From SIG440 sp045586925 (lineage in GTDB: Bacteria; Bacillota; Clostridia; Monoglobales; Monoglobaceae), in assembly GCA_045586925.1 (NCBI GenBank), contig JAZNBG010000014.1, forward strand, positions 73,850-137,849: DNA of 64,000 bases, given 5' to 3'. Below the pieces are notes generated by a model that was not told the origin of the DNA, searched no databases, and saw only the letters and a program-made list of their open reading frames with translations. The position numbers and the translations under genes were made by a program. Shown piece after piece: positions 24,582 through 34,722 of the stretch. Position 1 is the stretch's first letter. Each line of letters starts with the position of its first letter.

Positions 24582-26006
24582 ATGGAAACAAGAATTTTTG
24601 AAAATACAACTGAAGATTTGAAGGCAGCAGCCGAGCTTATCCAAAATGGTGAAACTGTGATTTTCCCAACCGAAACAGTTTACGGCCTTGGGGCGAATGC
24701 TCTTGACGTATTGGCTGTTGAAAAGATATTCAAGGCAAAGGGCAGACCGTCGGACAATCCGCTGATTGTACACATTTCAAAGGCGGAGGATATGGAAACT
24801 TTGGCAGAGGTGATACCTGAGGGTGCTGTTGCTTTGGCAGAAAAATTCTGGCCGGGTCCCCTGACAATTATTTTAAAAAAGAAGCCTTGCGTTCCTGATA
24901 CTGTATCGGCAGGCTTAGATACAGTTGGTATACGCCTTCCCGAAAATGAAATTGCAAGAGATTTTATTTCTCGATGCGGTGTTCCCATTGCGGCACCAAG
25001 TGCAAATATTTCAGGGAAACCTAGTCCCACATCATTTGCTCACGTTTTTGAGGATATGGACGGCAGAGTTTCAGGGATAATAAGGGGCGGCGAATGCAGA
25101 GTAGGTGTTGAATCCACAGTGATTGATATGACATCAGAAATTCCCACAGTTTTAAGACCGGGCGGAATTTCTGTTGAACAGCTCCGTGAGGTTTTGGGGG
25201 AAGTTCTTATCAGCAGTGAGCTGAAGAAAGACGATATTCCCAAAGCTCCGGGAATGAAGTATAAGCATTATTCACCAAAGGCATCGGTTTACATTTTAAA
25301 AGGAACTGTGGAGGCGGTGTCACAATTTGTTGCAAAAAGATGCGTGTTCTCAAAGGTGGCAGTTATTGCCTTTGACGAAATGAAGGGAATGTTACCTGAG
25401 TGCGTTCACGTTCTTTCACTTGGGTCAATGAACTCGCCTGAGGATGCGGCAAACCGTTTGTTTGACTGTTTGCGTGAGTGCGACAGACTTGGGGTAAAGG
25501 AAGTTTATGCTCCCGAAATTCCCAATGATGGTCTTTGGCGGGCGGTTAAAAATCGTCTGTACAAGGCAGCGTCAGGAAGATTGCTTGATGCTGAAACTGC
25601 AAAGTCAGTTCTGTTTGTATGTACAGGCAATACCTGTAGAAGTCCTATGGCAGAAGGAATTTATAACAGTCTGGGTCGGAATGGTGTTGCATCATCTTCA
25701 GGGCTTTGTGTGACTTCTGCAAAAGGCGCAGAGCAAAATGCGATTGATGCAGTAAAAAGATGGGGTATTGATATTTCAAACCATATACCAAAACAGACAA
25801 CATTAGAGATGTTTGACTGTGCCGACATTGTGCTTACAATGACGCCTGACCATAAATGGGTGCTTCCCGAGGATGAAAAGGTGCACACCCTTAAAGAGTT
25901 TGTGGGTGAGGTTGGCAATGTGGCAGACCCATATGGCGGCAGTGCTGAGATTTATGAAAAATGTGCAGACGAAATAAAAAGTTTGATTGAGAAGATGAAT
26001 ATATGA
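24582..26006 (+). CDS. Threonylcarbamoyl-AMP synthase fused to protein-arginine phosphatase
   Basis: 474 residues, two enzymes in one chain. Residues ~1-325 are Sua5/YwlC: YrdC domain (ETVYGLGANALD, KGRPSDNPLIVHIS, RLPENEIARDF, AAPSANISGKPSPTSF) plus the Sua5 C-domain with SPGMKYKHYSPKA-type linker (APGMKYKHYSPKA). It makes threonylcarbamoyl-AMP for tRNA t6A37. Residues ~343-474 are a low-molecular-weight phosphatase: VLFVCTGNTCRSPMAEG (CX5R loop) and the acid DPYGG. Thr in CTGNT marks the YwlE arginine-phosphatase subtype rather than a tyrosine phosphatase. The stop overlaps rimI. Confidence 0.92.
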   Translation: METRIFENTTEDLKAAAELIQNGETVIFPTETVYGLGANALDVLAVEKIFKAKGRPSDNPLIVHISKAEDMETLAEVIPEGAVALAEKFWPGPLTIILKKKPCVPDTVSAGLDTVGIRLPENEIARDFISRCGVPIAAPSANISGKPSPTSFAHVFEDMDGRVSGIIRGGECRVGVESTVIDMTSEIPTVLRPGGISVEQLREVLGEVLISSELKKDDIPKAPGMKYKHYSPKASVYILKGTVEAVSQFVAKRCVFSKVAVIAFDEMKGMLPECVHVLSLGSMNSPEDAANRLFDCLRECDRLGVKEVYAPEIPNDGLWRAVKNRLYKAASGRLLDAETAKSVLFVCTGNTCRSPMAEGIYNSLGRNGVASSSGLCVTSAKGAEQNAIDAVKRWGIDISNHIPKQTTLEMFDCADIVLTMTPDHKWVLPEDEKVHTLKEFVGEVGNVADPYGGSAEIYEKCADEIKSLIEKMNI

Positions 26007-26452
26007 TAAATTATGTACCAATGGAATCCCACCATATAGATGGCCTTGCAGCGGTAGAAGAAGAGTGCTTTAATTCGGGATACGGAAGATGTACCTTTGA
26101 AAAGGAGCTTGAAAACAAAATTGCTAAATACATTGTAGCAGAGGAAGATGGAAAAGTTCTTGGTTACGCAGGTCTTTGGAACATCTGCGGCAGTGCAGAT
26201 ATAATGAATGTGGGAGTTCTTAAGGAATACCGCCGTTGCGGCATAGGGATAAATTTGCTTGAAGGGCTTGAAAAATACTGTATTGATAACGGCATTTTTG
26301 AGATTAACTTAGAGGTAAGAGTTGGTAATATTCCTGCCCGTGAGCTTTATAAAAAGCTGGGGTATGAGGAAATTGCTGTGAGAAAGGGCTACTATGACGG
26401 CAAGGAAGACGGCGTTGTAATGAAGAAGATTTTAACGGAGGAAAAGGTATGA
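26003..26452 (+). CDS. rimI: Ribosomal-protein alanine N-acetyltransferase (RimI-like)
   Basis: 149 residues, GNAT fold. The acetyl-CoA loop is VLKEYRRCGIGINLLEGLEKY; the C-terminal ELYKKLGYEEIAVRKGYY is typical of RimI. It acetylates the S18 N-terminus in E. coli; in Firmicutes the target is less certain. Its ATG overlaps the stop of the sua5 fusion (ATGA) and its stop overlaps tsaD, so the three genes are translationally coupled. Confidence 0.9.
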   Translation: MINYVPMESHHIDGLAAVEEECFNSGYGRCTFEKELENKIAKYIVAEEDGKVLGYAGLWNICGSADIMNVGVLKEYRRCGIGINLLEGLEKYCIDNGIFEINLEVRVGNIPARELYKKLGYEEIAVRKGYYDGKEDGVVMKKILTEEKV

Positions 26453-27453
26453 GGATACTTGCTATTGAAAGCTCCTGTGACGAAACGGCGGCTGCGGTTG
26501 TTGAAGATGGAACATCGGTTCTTTCAAATGTGATAAATACCCAGATTGAACTGCATAAGACCTTTGGCGGTGTTGTGCCAGAGGTGGCATCACGCAAGCA
26601 TATTGAAAATATCAGCGATGTGGTGGATAAGGCTTTATCGGATTGCAATATGACGCTAAATGATATTGATGCCATTGCAGTGACTTATGGCCCCGGTCTT
26701 GTGGGTGCATTGCTTGTAGGTGTTTCAACAGCAAAGGGGCTAAGCTTTATGGCGAAAAAACCTCTTATTCCCGTTCATCACATAAAGGGGCATATTTGTG
26801 CCAATTATATCGAAAATCCTGATTTCAAGCCGCCTTTTATTTGCCTTGTGGCATCGGGCGGACACAGCCATATTGTGTATGTAAAGGATTATAATACTTA
26901 TCAGGTTCTTGCCAAAACCAATGATGATGCCGCAGGCGAGGCATTTGACAAGGTTTCAAGGGTTTTGGGGCTTGGATATCCGGGTGGACCTGCCATTTCG
27001 AAATGTGCCATTGAGGGAAATCCTGATGCTATAAAGTTTCCCAGAGTGAATATGGGCGATGACGGCTTTGATTTCAGCTTCAGCGGAGTTAAAACCGCGG
27101 TTATCAATTATATTCACAATGCAGAGCAAAAGGGAATTGAAATAAACAAGCCTGACGTTGCGGCATCCTTTCAGGAGGCGGTGACAGATGTACTCAGCCG
27201 GCATCTTATAGAATGTGCAAAGAAGTATGACGTAACACAAATCGCCCTTGCAGGCGGTGTGGCGGCAAACAAGGCTTTGCGTGAAAGGGTAGAGGCTTTG
27301 GCGGCAAAAAACGGTATGACCTTTGCTTGTCCTTCGATGTCGCTTTGCACAGATAATGCCGCTATGATTGGCTGTGCAGCATACTTTGAGTATCAGGCAG
27401 GAGCACTTGCCGATATGTCACTTAATGCTGTTGCAAATTTGCCATTAGAATAA
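26449..27453 (+). CDS. tsaD: tRNA N6-adenosine threonylcarbamoyltransferase TsaD
   Basis: 334 residues; transfers threonylcarbamoyl to A37 of ANN-decoding tRNAs. ASKHA fold: LAIESSCDETAAAVVEDG, the metal motif HHIKGH, VASGGHSHIVYV, GEAFDKVSRVLGLGYPGGP, and LAGGVAANKALRE. The partners TsaB and TsaE are not in the window. The last 9 bp overlap the convergent spoIIR gene tail to tail. Confidence 0.96.
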   Translation: MRILAIESSCDETAAAVVEDGTSVLSNVINTQIELHKTFGGVVPEVASRKHIENISDVVDKALSDCNMTLNDIDAIAVTYGPGLVGALLVGVSTAKGLSFMAKKPLIPVHHIKGHICANYIENPDFKPPFICLVASGGHSHIVYVKDYNTYQVLAKTNDDAAGEAFDKVSRVLGLGYPGGPAISKCAIEGNPDAIKFPRVNMGDDGFDFSFSGVKTAVINYIHNAEQKGIEINKPDVAASFQEAVTDVLSRHLIECAKKYDVTQIALAGGVAANKALRERVEALAAKNGMTFACPSMSLCTDNAAMIGCAAYFEYQAGALADMSLNAVANLPLE

Positions 27454-28068
27454 ATTTTGAAATAATTCAACAATTTTGAATTTGATTTCAACTGGGACTG
27501 ATTCAGAACTTTCGGTGATAAGCTGGTATTCCGATGGCGAAAGATTTTCTTTAAGCTGTTCTTGGGCGTCCTTTGATACTGATACAATTCCATCGGTAAA
27601 ACAAAGGGGCGGGTACATAACACACCACCAGTTTTCGCCTTTTGCCGCACCTATGCGGATGTTTACGGCGTTGTATCTGCCTTTGGGCAGAGCGATATTT
27701 CCGTAAGTTTTGGTGGGGAAGACAGTTTTACCGACAACAACCGATACGTTATGCTTAAATCCGCAGCGACGGATTTCGTCCTCGGCAATTGTTTTGATAT
27801 AGTCTGTGTTTTCACGGGCAAGGCTAAGAGCCTTATTTGGATTTGCCGACTGATTGAAAATATGAGAAGTGTCACGCAAAATGCGGTCACGCACTGCGAG
27901 TTTCAGCTTTTGGTCGGCATTAGAGTTGCTGTTTGCCACAACGTGCAAGCGTACAACCGAATTTGCGATATCCGCACCTGCGGATTTTGCATAGGACAAA
28001 ATGATTGTGAATAAAAGTGTAAGTGTGAAAAATAATGCAAAAAAACGTGTTTTGTTTATGTAATGCAT
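27445..28068 (-). CDS. spoIIR: Stage II sporulation protein R
   Basis: 207 residues. An N-terminal signal or membrane segment (FFALFFTLTLLFTIILSYA) precedes the family motif VVRLHVVANSNSNADQKLKLAVRDRI and the C-terminal GENWWCVMYPPLCF. Made in the forespore under sigma-F, SpoIIR crosses to trigger SpoIIGA processing of pro-sigma-E. The ATG at 28068 with AAAGGA 8 nt upstream is preferred to an upstream start at 28140, because the signal peptide then begins at the N-terminus. Its presence argues for a spore former. Confidence 0.93.
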   Translation of the reverse strand: MHYINKTRFFALFFTLTLLFTIILSYAKSAGADIANSVVRLHVVANSNSNADQKLKLAVRDRILRDTSHIFNQSANPNKALSLARENTDYIKTIAEDEIRRCGFKHNVSVVVGKTVFPTKTYGNIALPKGRYNAVNIRIGAAKGENWWCVMYPPLCFTDGIVSVSKDAQEQLKENLSPSEYQLITESSESVPVEIKFKIVELFQNLF

Positions 28069-28194
28069 AACATATTTCCTTTCGAAGTCTATATTTTGGT
28101 TACAAGGAAAGCATTGACAAGGTTTTTTTGATTTATACATATTGATTTTTTAAGTGTTGTGGTTTAAAATTATTTGAGATAGGACTGATTTAAA

Positions 28195-29250
28195 ATGAAA
28201 AAACTTAATGTTTGTGTGCTGTTTGGCGGCGTATCAAGTGAGCATACTGTGTCCGAGGTTTCGGCATCGGCTGTGCTTGACAATATTGACCGCAGCAAGT
28301 ACGAAGTATTTCCAGTAGGTATAACCAACGAAGGAAAATGGCTTTTGTACGATGGCAAAGTTGATGATATACGAAATCACACTTGGGAAAGCGGCAAAAC
28401 AACACCTGCCATACTCTCTCCTGACAGATGCGATAAAGCGCTGATTGCGTTTGGCGAAAAAGGAGCTGAAAAGATTAAAATAGATGTTGTATATCCAGTT
28501 CTTCACGGCAAAAACGGCGAGGACGGCACAGTTCAGGGTCTTTGTGAGCTTGCGGGAATTCCATATGTGGGCAGCGGTGTTATTGGCAGTGCCGCTTGTA
28601 TGGATAAGTGTATAGCAAAAATCTTGTTCGAGAAGGCTGGAATCCCTCAGGCAGACTGGGTGGAGTTAAAGCTTGGCGACAAGGTTGATTATGAACTGAT
28701 TGAAACAAAGCTTGGCTATCCGTGCTTTATAAAGCCGTCATCGGCAGGCTCGTCTGTTGGTGTAACCAAGGCGGCAAACCGTGACGAACTGAAAGCTGGT
28801 ATAGAACTTGCTCTTGAGCACGATTATAAGGTTCTTATCGAGGAAGCAATTGATGCCCGTGAGGTTGAATGTGGTGTAATGGGCAACCTTGCTCCCGTTA
28901 CATCAAATGTTCTTGGCGAAATTATGCCTGCAAATGAATTTTATGACTTTGATGCAAAGTATAAGGATGCAGATTCAAAGCTGATTATTCCGGCTAATGT
29001 AGATAATGAAACCGAGACTAAGATTAAAGAGCTTGCTGTCCGTGCATACAGAATTTGTGAGTGCCGAGGTCACTCAAGAGTTGATTTCTTTATTGACAGA
29101 CGTGACGGCAGACTGATTTTAAACGAGATAAATACAATTCCGGGCTTTACGCCCATAAGTATGTATCCTAAGGTTTGGGAACATTCAGGGATGCCAATGC
29201 GCGATGTAATTGACAAACACATTGAGCTTGCACTAAGCAGAGAGGATTAA
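28195..29250 (+). CDS. ddl: D-alanine--D-alanine ligase
   Basis: 351 residues, ATP-grasp enzyme making D-Ala-D-Ala for peptidoglycan. Seen: VLFGGVSSEHTVSEVSA, VYPVLHGKNGEDGTVQGL, CFIKPSSAGSSVGVTKA, EVECGVMGN, and ILNEINTIPGFTPISMYPKVWE. The longer inter-domain part and HGKNGEDG are typical of the Firmicutes type. It is 5 nt from murI, another cell-wall precursor gene. Confidence 0.96.
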   Translation: MKKLNVCVLFGGVSSEHTVSEVSASAVLDNIDRSKYEVFPVGITNEGKWLLYDGKVDDIRNHTWESGKTTPAILSPDRCDKALIAFGEKGAEKIKIDVVYPVLHGKNGEDGTVQGLCELAGIPYVGSGVIGSAACMDKCIAKILFEKAGIPQADWVELKLGDKVDYELIETKLGYPCFIKPSSAGSSVGVTKAANRDELKAGIELALEHDYKVLIEEAIDAREVECGVMGNLAPVTSNVLGEIMPANEFYDFDAKYKDADSKLIIPANVDNETETKIKELAVRAYRICECRGHSRVDFFIDRRDGRLILNEINTIPGFTPISMYPKVWEHSGMPMRDVIDKHIELALSRED

Positions 29251-29255
29251 GGAAA

Positions 29256-30062
29256 ATGGATAAACGGCCAATTGGCGTTTTTGATTCGGGACTTGGTGGA
29301 CTGACCTGCGTAAAAGAAATAATGAAGATAATGCCGGATGAAGATGTAATTTATTTCGGCGACACAGGCAGAGTTCCCTACGGAACAAGAGAAAGAGATA
29401 CCTTGCTTAAATATGTACGTCAGGATATCAGGTTTCTTGAAACATTTGATATAAAAATGATAATAATTGCTTGCGGAACAGCAAGCAGTGCGGCACTTCC
29501 CTGGATTTCAAGTGAATTTGGAACCGAAATTATCGGTGTTGTAGAGCCTGCTGTACGTGCGGCAGTAAAGGCAACAAAAACCAAACGTATCGGTGTTTTG
29601 GGAACATCGGGAACAATAAAAAGCGGCAAATATCCGGAGTTTATAAAAAACATCTGCCCTGATGCCGAAATTTTTCAAAAGGCGTGCCCGATGTTTGTTC
29701 CGCTGGTTGAAAACGGCTATACAGACTGTGATGTTACCAAAATCATAGCAGAAGAATATCTTGCCGAGATAAAGAAATGCAATGTGGATACACTTATTCT
29801 GGGCTGCACCCACTATCCTTTGCTTAAATCGGTAATCGGCAAAATTATGGGCAAGGATGTAACCTTGATTGATTCAGGGGCGGCGGCTGCGGATTTTGCG
29901 TTTGAACAGTTGAAGAGCCGCGATATGCTTAGCGACAAAAAGGGCGGAGCTTATAATTATTACGTAAGTGATTCTGCGGCTGATTTTGCAAAGCTGGGCG
30001 GAATGTTTTTAACCCGACCCATTGGAGAATGTGTCGGCAAGGTAGACATTGAAAGGTATTAA
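29256..30062 (+). CDS. murI: Glutamate racemase
   Basis: 268 residues; makes D-glutamate for peptidoglycan. Seen: IGVFDSGLGGLTCVKE, YFGDTGRVPYGTR, the first catalytic Cys in IACGTASSAALPW and the second in LILGCTHYPLL. Very short spacing to ddl indicates coupling of D-Ala and D-Glu supply. Confidence 0.96.
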   Translation: MDKRPIGVFDSGLGGLTCVKEIMKIMPDEDVIYFGDTGRVPYGTRERDTLLKYVRQDIRFLETFDIKMIIIACGTASSAALPWISSEFGTEIIGVVEPAVRAAVKATKTKRIGVLGTSGTIKSGKYPEFIKNICPDAEIFQKACPMFVPLVENGYTDCDVTKIIAEEYLAEIKKCNVDTLILGCTHYPLLKSVIGKIMGKDVTLIDSGAAAADFAFEQLKSRDMLSDKKGGAYNYYVSDSAADFAKLGGMFLTRPIGECVGKVDIERY

Positions 30063-30076
30063 AATAAGGTGAAAAA

Positions 30077-30508
30077 ATGGAAAATAACGCAATGATATAT
30101 CTTAAAACCCTGCAATCGGTTGAGGGTGAAAATGATACAGACGAAATAGAACTCCAGACAAAGGGTAGATTTGCTGTTAAAAATAACAAGTTTTATATTA
30201 TATATGAAGAAAGCGAGCTTACAGGCTTTGAAGATACCACAACGACAATCAAGGTGTCGGATGATGCGGTGTGTATGACCCGAAAGGGCAAATATAACAG
30301 CCGTATGGAGTTTCGCCCCGGTGAAAAGTGTTTATGCAACTACAACACACCGTTTGGAGTAATTCCGGTTGGGGTAAGCCCTATATCGTTAGAAAATAAT
30401 TTAAGTGAGAAGGGTGGCAATCTTGCCATTGAATATATTCTTGATATAGATAATAATGATTATCTTATTAACCGCCTGAAATTGACGGTTGACAGAATTG
30501 TTTCATAA
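30077..30508 (+). CDS. DUF1934 (YwiB-like) beta-barrel protein
   Basis: 143 residues with alternating strands: DEIELQTKGRF, NKFYIIYEESELTGFEDTTTTIKV, YNSRMEFRPGEKCLCNYNTPFGVIPVGV, and IEYILDIDNN. This is the DUF1934/YwiB calycin-like family, of unknown function, which typically sits directly before argS as it does here. The conserved neighbour suggests an RNA- or translation-related job, but nothing in the sequence proves it. Confidence 0.82.
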   Translation: MENNAMIYLKTLQSVEGENDTDEIELQTKGRFAVKNNKFYIIYEESELTGFEDTTTTIKVSDDAVCMTRKGKYNSRMEFRPGEKCLCNYNTPFGVIPVGVSPISLENNLSEKGGNLAIEYILDIDNNDYLINRLKLTVDRIVS

Positions 30509-30549
30509 GAGAAAAATTTTCGCCGCACAGCGGCAGAATGGAGATAGAT

Positions 30550-32250
30550 ATGAGTATTATTGAAAATTCAAAGAAGAAAATCGGACAAGCGGTGGCACAG
30601 GCGTTTACTAAAGCGGTAAATGACGGAGCTTTTGCAGTTGACTCATCGTTGGACATTACCGAAAAAATCCAGTTGGAAGTCCCCAAGGACGAACAGCACG
30701 GTGATTTTGCCTGCAACATTGCAATGCTTCTTGCAAAGGATTTGCGTATGCCTCCAAGAAAAATCGCCGAGGCAATTGCGGCGGGCATTGAAATCGGCGG
30801 CGAAATTGAAAAGGTAGAGGTTGCAGGTGCAGGTTTTATCAATTTTTATCTGTCTAATGCAAGACTTTACAACGTAATGCGTGAAATCGAGGAAAAAGGC
30901 AGTGACTACGGCAAGATTGAAATGGGCAAGGGCAAAAAGGTTATGGTTGAGTTTGTAAGTGCCAACCCAACAGGCCCTATGCATATGGGCAATGCCCGTG
31001 GCGGTGCGCTTGGTGACTGTATGGCAAGTGTGCTTGAATATGCAGGCTATGACGTAACTCGTGAGTTTTATGTAAATGATGCCGGCAACCAGATTGAAAA
31101 GTTTGGTAAGTCATTGGAGGCAAGATATATTCAGCAGCTTAAAGGCGAGGATGCAATTGAGTTCCCCGAGGACGGCTATCACGGTGATGATATAACCGAG
31201 CACGCAAAGGCATTCATTGCAATTGAAGGCGACAAGTATCTTGAAACATCATCCGAGGAAAGAAAGGCAGCTCTTGTTGGATATGCTCTTGAAAAGAATG
31301 TAAATTATCTAAAGACAGACCTTGAAAAATACAGAATTTTTTATGATGTGTGGTTCCGTGAAAGCGAACTCCACAATTCGGGCAAGGTTCAGGATGCTAT
31401 TGACCGCCTGACAAAAGCCGGATATACCTATGAAGAAGATGGCGCAATCTGGATTAACTGCGAAAAGATGGGCTTAGAGAAAAACGAGGTGCTTGTACGT
31501 AACAACGGTATTCCCACATATTTTGCGGCAGATATTGCGTACCATATAAACAAGATTGAAACCCGTGGCTATGACATTTGTATTGACGTATGGGGTGCAG
31601 ACCACCACGGACACGTTGCCAGAATGAAGGCGGCACTTGCGGCTTGCGGAATTGACCCTGATAAATTTGAAGTTTCATTGATGCAGCTTGTTCGTCTTAC
31701 CCGTGACGGTGAGGCGGTAAGAATGTCAAAGCGTACAGGTAAAGCAATTACCCTTACAGACCTTCTGGAAGATGTTTCGGTTGACGCAGCGAGATTTTTA
31801 TTTAATATGCGTATGGCAGGCAGCCATCTTGATTTTGACCTTGACTTGGCAGTTAAGCAGGAAAGCGAAAATCCGGTATATTATGTTCAGTATGCTCACG
31901 CAAGAATTTGCAGTATCATAAGAGTTTTGCAGGATGAAGGAATTGCCGTAAAGAACTTTGGCGAAATTTCACCCGAGGTTCTTTGTGAGAAGGAGGAAAT
32001 TGCCCTTCTTAAAAAGCTTTGTGACCTTCCCGAAGAAATCAGAGCGGCGGCTGAAACCCGTGAGCCTGCACGTATAACCAGATATGTTATGGATCTGGCA
32101 TCGGCATTCCATACATTCTATAACGCCTGCCGTGTCAAGGTGGAGGACAAAGAACTGATGAATGCACGCCTTAAGCTTGTTGACAGCACAAGAATTGTAA
32201 TTCAGGGTGTGCTGAAAATGCTTAAAATCACTGCACCTGAAAAGATGTAA
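30550..32250 (+). CDS. argS: Arginyl-tRNA synthetase
   Basis: 566 residues, class I synthetase. The HIGH-type motif is SANPTGPMHMGNARGG and the KMSKS-type motif is RMSKRTGKAITL; the C-terminal DALR anticodon-binding domain ends in RIVIQGVLKMLKI. The ATG at 30550 has GGAGA 5 nt upstream; an in-frame ATG at 30538 overlaps that site. No T-box leader is present before the gene. Confidence 0.96.
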   Translation: MSIIENSKKKIGQAVAQAFTKAVNDGAFAVDSSLDITEKIQLEVPKDEQHGDFACNIAMLLAKDLRMPPRKIAEAIAAGIEIGGEIEKVEVAGAGFINFYLSNARLYNVMREIEEKGSDYGKIEMGKGKKVMVEFVSANPTGPMHMGNARGGALGDCMASVLEYAGYDVTREFYVNDAGNQIEKFGKSLEARYIQQLKGEDAIEFPEDGYHGDDITEHAKAFIAIEGDKYLETSSEERKAALVGYALEKNVNYLKTDLEKYRIFYDVWFRESELHNSGKVQDAIDRLTKAGYTYEEDGAIWINCEKMGLEKNEVLVRNNGIPTYFAADIAYHINKIETRGYDICIDVWGADHHGHVARMKAALAACGIDPDKFEVSLMQLVRLTRDGEAVRMSKRTGKAITLTDLLEDVSVDAARFLFNMRMAGSHLDFDLDLAVKQESENPVYYVQYAHARICSIIRVLQDEGIAVKNFGEISPEVLCEKEEIALLKKLCDLPEEIRAAAETREPARITRYVMDLASAFHTFYNACRVKVEDKELMNARLKLVDSTRIVIQGVLKMLKITAPEKM

Positions 32251-32263
32251 GGAGAGGTGTTTT

Positions 32264-33700
32264 ATGAAAAGAATTTCAAAAAAACTGACAGCACTTTTGC
32301 TGGTTATGGCGGTTGTTTTTTCGTGCACAGCGGTTTTTGCAGAAGAAACAGCAACCCCATATAAATATTCCGATTATATAAAGAATATCGCAAAAAACAT
32401 ATCTCTTTTTGGCAGATATGATAATTTGATGGAAAATGAATTGTATCTTACAGCCCTTGAAGCGATTATTGAAGAAAATCCTGAACTTTATGAAACCGCA
32501 GTACGGGCTATGGTTGAGTCTGTTGACGAAAATTCGGCATATTATAACGAAGAAGAGGCAAAGCAGTTCCTTGAAACTCTGCAGGATGAGGTCGTGGGTA
32601 TCGGTGTCAGTGTTCTTTATCAGGATGGGAACATTGTTGTATCCCAGCCTGTCCCGGGTTCACCCGCCGATAAAGCAGGTATCAAGGCGGGGGATATAAT
32701 CATTGCCGCAGACGGAATTAACCTTAAGGATATGCTTTTTGATACGGCGATTGACCATATACGCGGCAAGGAGGGAACAACCGTAACAGTTACGGTTGTA
32801 CGCTCAGGATTTGAAGAGCCTATAGATTTTAAAATGGTGCGTGAAAAGGTGTCGGAAGCGTCTGTTGATTATGAACTTATCGAGCAAGACGGAAAGAAAA
32901 TTGCAAGAATTAACATCTATTCCTTTACCGAAAATGTTGCAGAACAGTTTGCAGATGCACTTAAATGGGCAGAAGACTTAGGTGTTAAGAATATAATTAT
33001 CGACCTTCGTGACAACGGGGGCGGCTATCTTGAACAGGCGGTTAGCATTGCTGATATGTTCCTGCCGGATGGTAAAACTATTACTACCGAGGACCACAAG
33101 GTTGATGTTTTGGATAAGGTGTACACAGCAACAGGCGATGAACCCGATTACAAGGTTGTAATTCTGATAAACGAAATGAGTGCCAGTGCCTCTGAAGTTC
33201 TTACTGCGGCACTTGTCGAGAATGATGCAGCAATTGCTGTGGGAACAAAATCATTTGGCAAGGGAACGGTTCAAAGAATGTATGATATTCCCGAAAATGC
33301 ATTGATGAAATTCACTGTTGCATATTATCTCACCCCAAAGGGCAACAATATTCATAAAAAGGGAATTTTGCCGTCATCTGTTGTTGAAAATTCATCAGTT
33401 CCGGTGGATATGTCCGAGGTTTCTCACTTTAATCTGACCAAAACCTATAAGCTTGGTGACAAGGGAGAGGAAATAAAAAATGCCAAGAAGATACTTGATA
33501 TTTTAGGTATTTATATTGGTGAATTGAATGACATCTATGATGAAAACCTTAAAAGTGCGGTAAATCTTTATCAGCAGGCAAAGGGTCTTTATCCATATGG
33601 CGTTCTTGATATAACCACACAGTACAGTCTGTATGATACAATCAAGACCACAAAAGTCGAGGTTGATGATCAGTTGCAGGCAGCGATTGATGTGTTTTGA
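32264..33700 (+). CDS. S41-family C-terminal processing protease, exported
   Basis: 478 residues. Signal peptide at residues 1-26 (hydrophobic LLLVMAVVF, cleavage near VFAEE). PDZ domain ~105-185 (VGIGVSVLYQDG, GSPADKAGIKAGDIIIAADG). S41 protease core: DLRDNGGGYLEQA, catalytic Ser in NEMSASASEV (~306-308) and Lys333 in FGKGTVQ. The C-terminus (~410-465) resembles a peptidoglycan-binding domain (LGDKGEEIKNAKKILDILGIY). It cleaves extracytoplasmic proteins at the cell wall, like CtpA/CtpB, which in Bacillus links to spore signalling. Confidence 0.93.
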   Translation: MKRISKKLTALLLVMAVVFSCTAVFAEETATPYKYSDYIKNIAKNISLFGRYDNLMENELYLTALEAIIEENPELYETAVRAMVESVDENSAYYNEEEAKQFLETLQDEVVGIGVSVLYQDGNIVVSQPVPGSPADKAGIKAGDIIIAADGINLKDMLFDTAIDHIRGKEGTTVTVTVVRSGFEEPIDFKMVREKVSEASVDYELIEQDGKKIARINIYSFTENVAEQFADALKWAEDLGVKNIIIDLRDNGGGYLEQAVSIADMFLPDGKTITTEDHKVDVLDKVYTATGDEPDYKVVILINEMSASASEVLTAALVENDAAIAVGTKSFGKGTVQRMYDIPENALMKFTVAYYLTPKGNNIHKKGILPSSVVENSSVPVDMSEVSHFNLTKTYKLGDKGEEIKNAKKILDILGIYIGELNDIYDENLKSAVNLYQQAKGLYPYGVLDITTQYSLYDTIKTTKVEVDDQLQAAIDVF

Positions 33701-33732
33701 TTAAATACTAAATATGAAAGGATGAAAATAAA

Positions 33733-34572
<840 letters not shown>

Positions 34573-34587
34573 TACAGAAAATTACAG

Positions 34588-34609
34588 GCACATATCGATG
34601 GATATGTGC
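34588..34609 (+). terminator. Intrinsic terminator after mrp
   Basis: GCACATATC-gatg-GATATGTGC (perfect 9 bp) followed by TTTAATTTT. A second hairpin (AAAAAATCCC... GGGTTTTTT, 34620-34648) follows directly. Confidence 0.75.
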
Positions 34610-34649
34610 TTTAATTTTACAAAAAATCCCTGTAATAATGGGTTTTTTC

Positions 34650-34678
34650 TTGACTTAAACAGAGAAAAATGGTACAAT
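34650..34678 (+). promoter_or_regulatory. Sigma-A promoter for the methyltransferase gene
   Basis: TTGACT (34650-34655), 17-nt spacer, TACAAT (34673-34678); 45 nt before the ATG at 34723. It directly follows the mrp terminator. Confidence 0.75.
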
Positions 34679-34722
34679 ATAAGTAAAATAAAATGGTGTA
34701 GTATACCTAAGGACGAGATATT

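Noticed and set aside
32250..32264. T-box or amino-acid riboswitch before argS, gltX or trpS
   Set aside because: Upstream gaps are 4-41 nt, too short for a T-box, and no specifier structure is seen.
32264..32350. Lipobox in the S41 protease signal peptide (FSC at residue 21)
   Set aside because: The residues before Cys (VVFS) do not fit L-[AST]-[GA]-C, and a normal signal-peptidase site (VFA-EE) follows.
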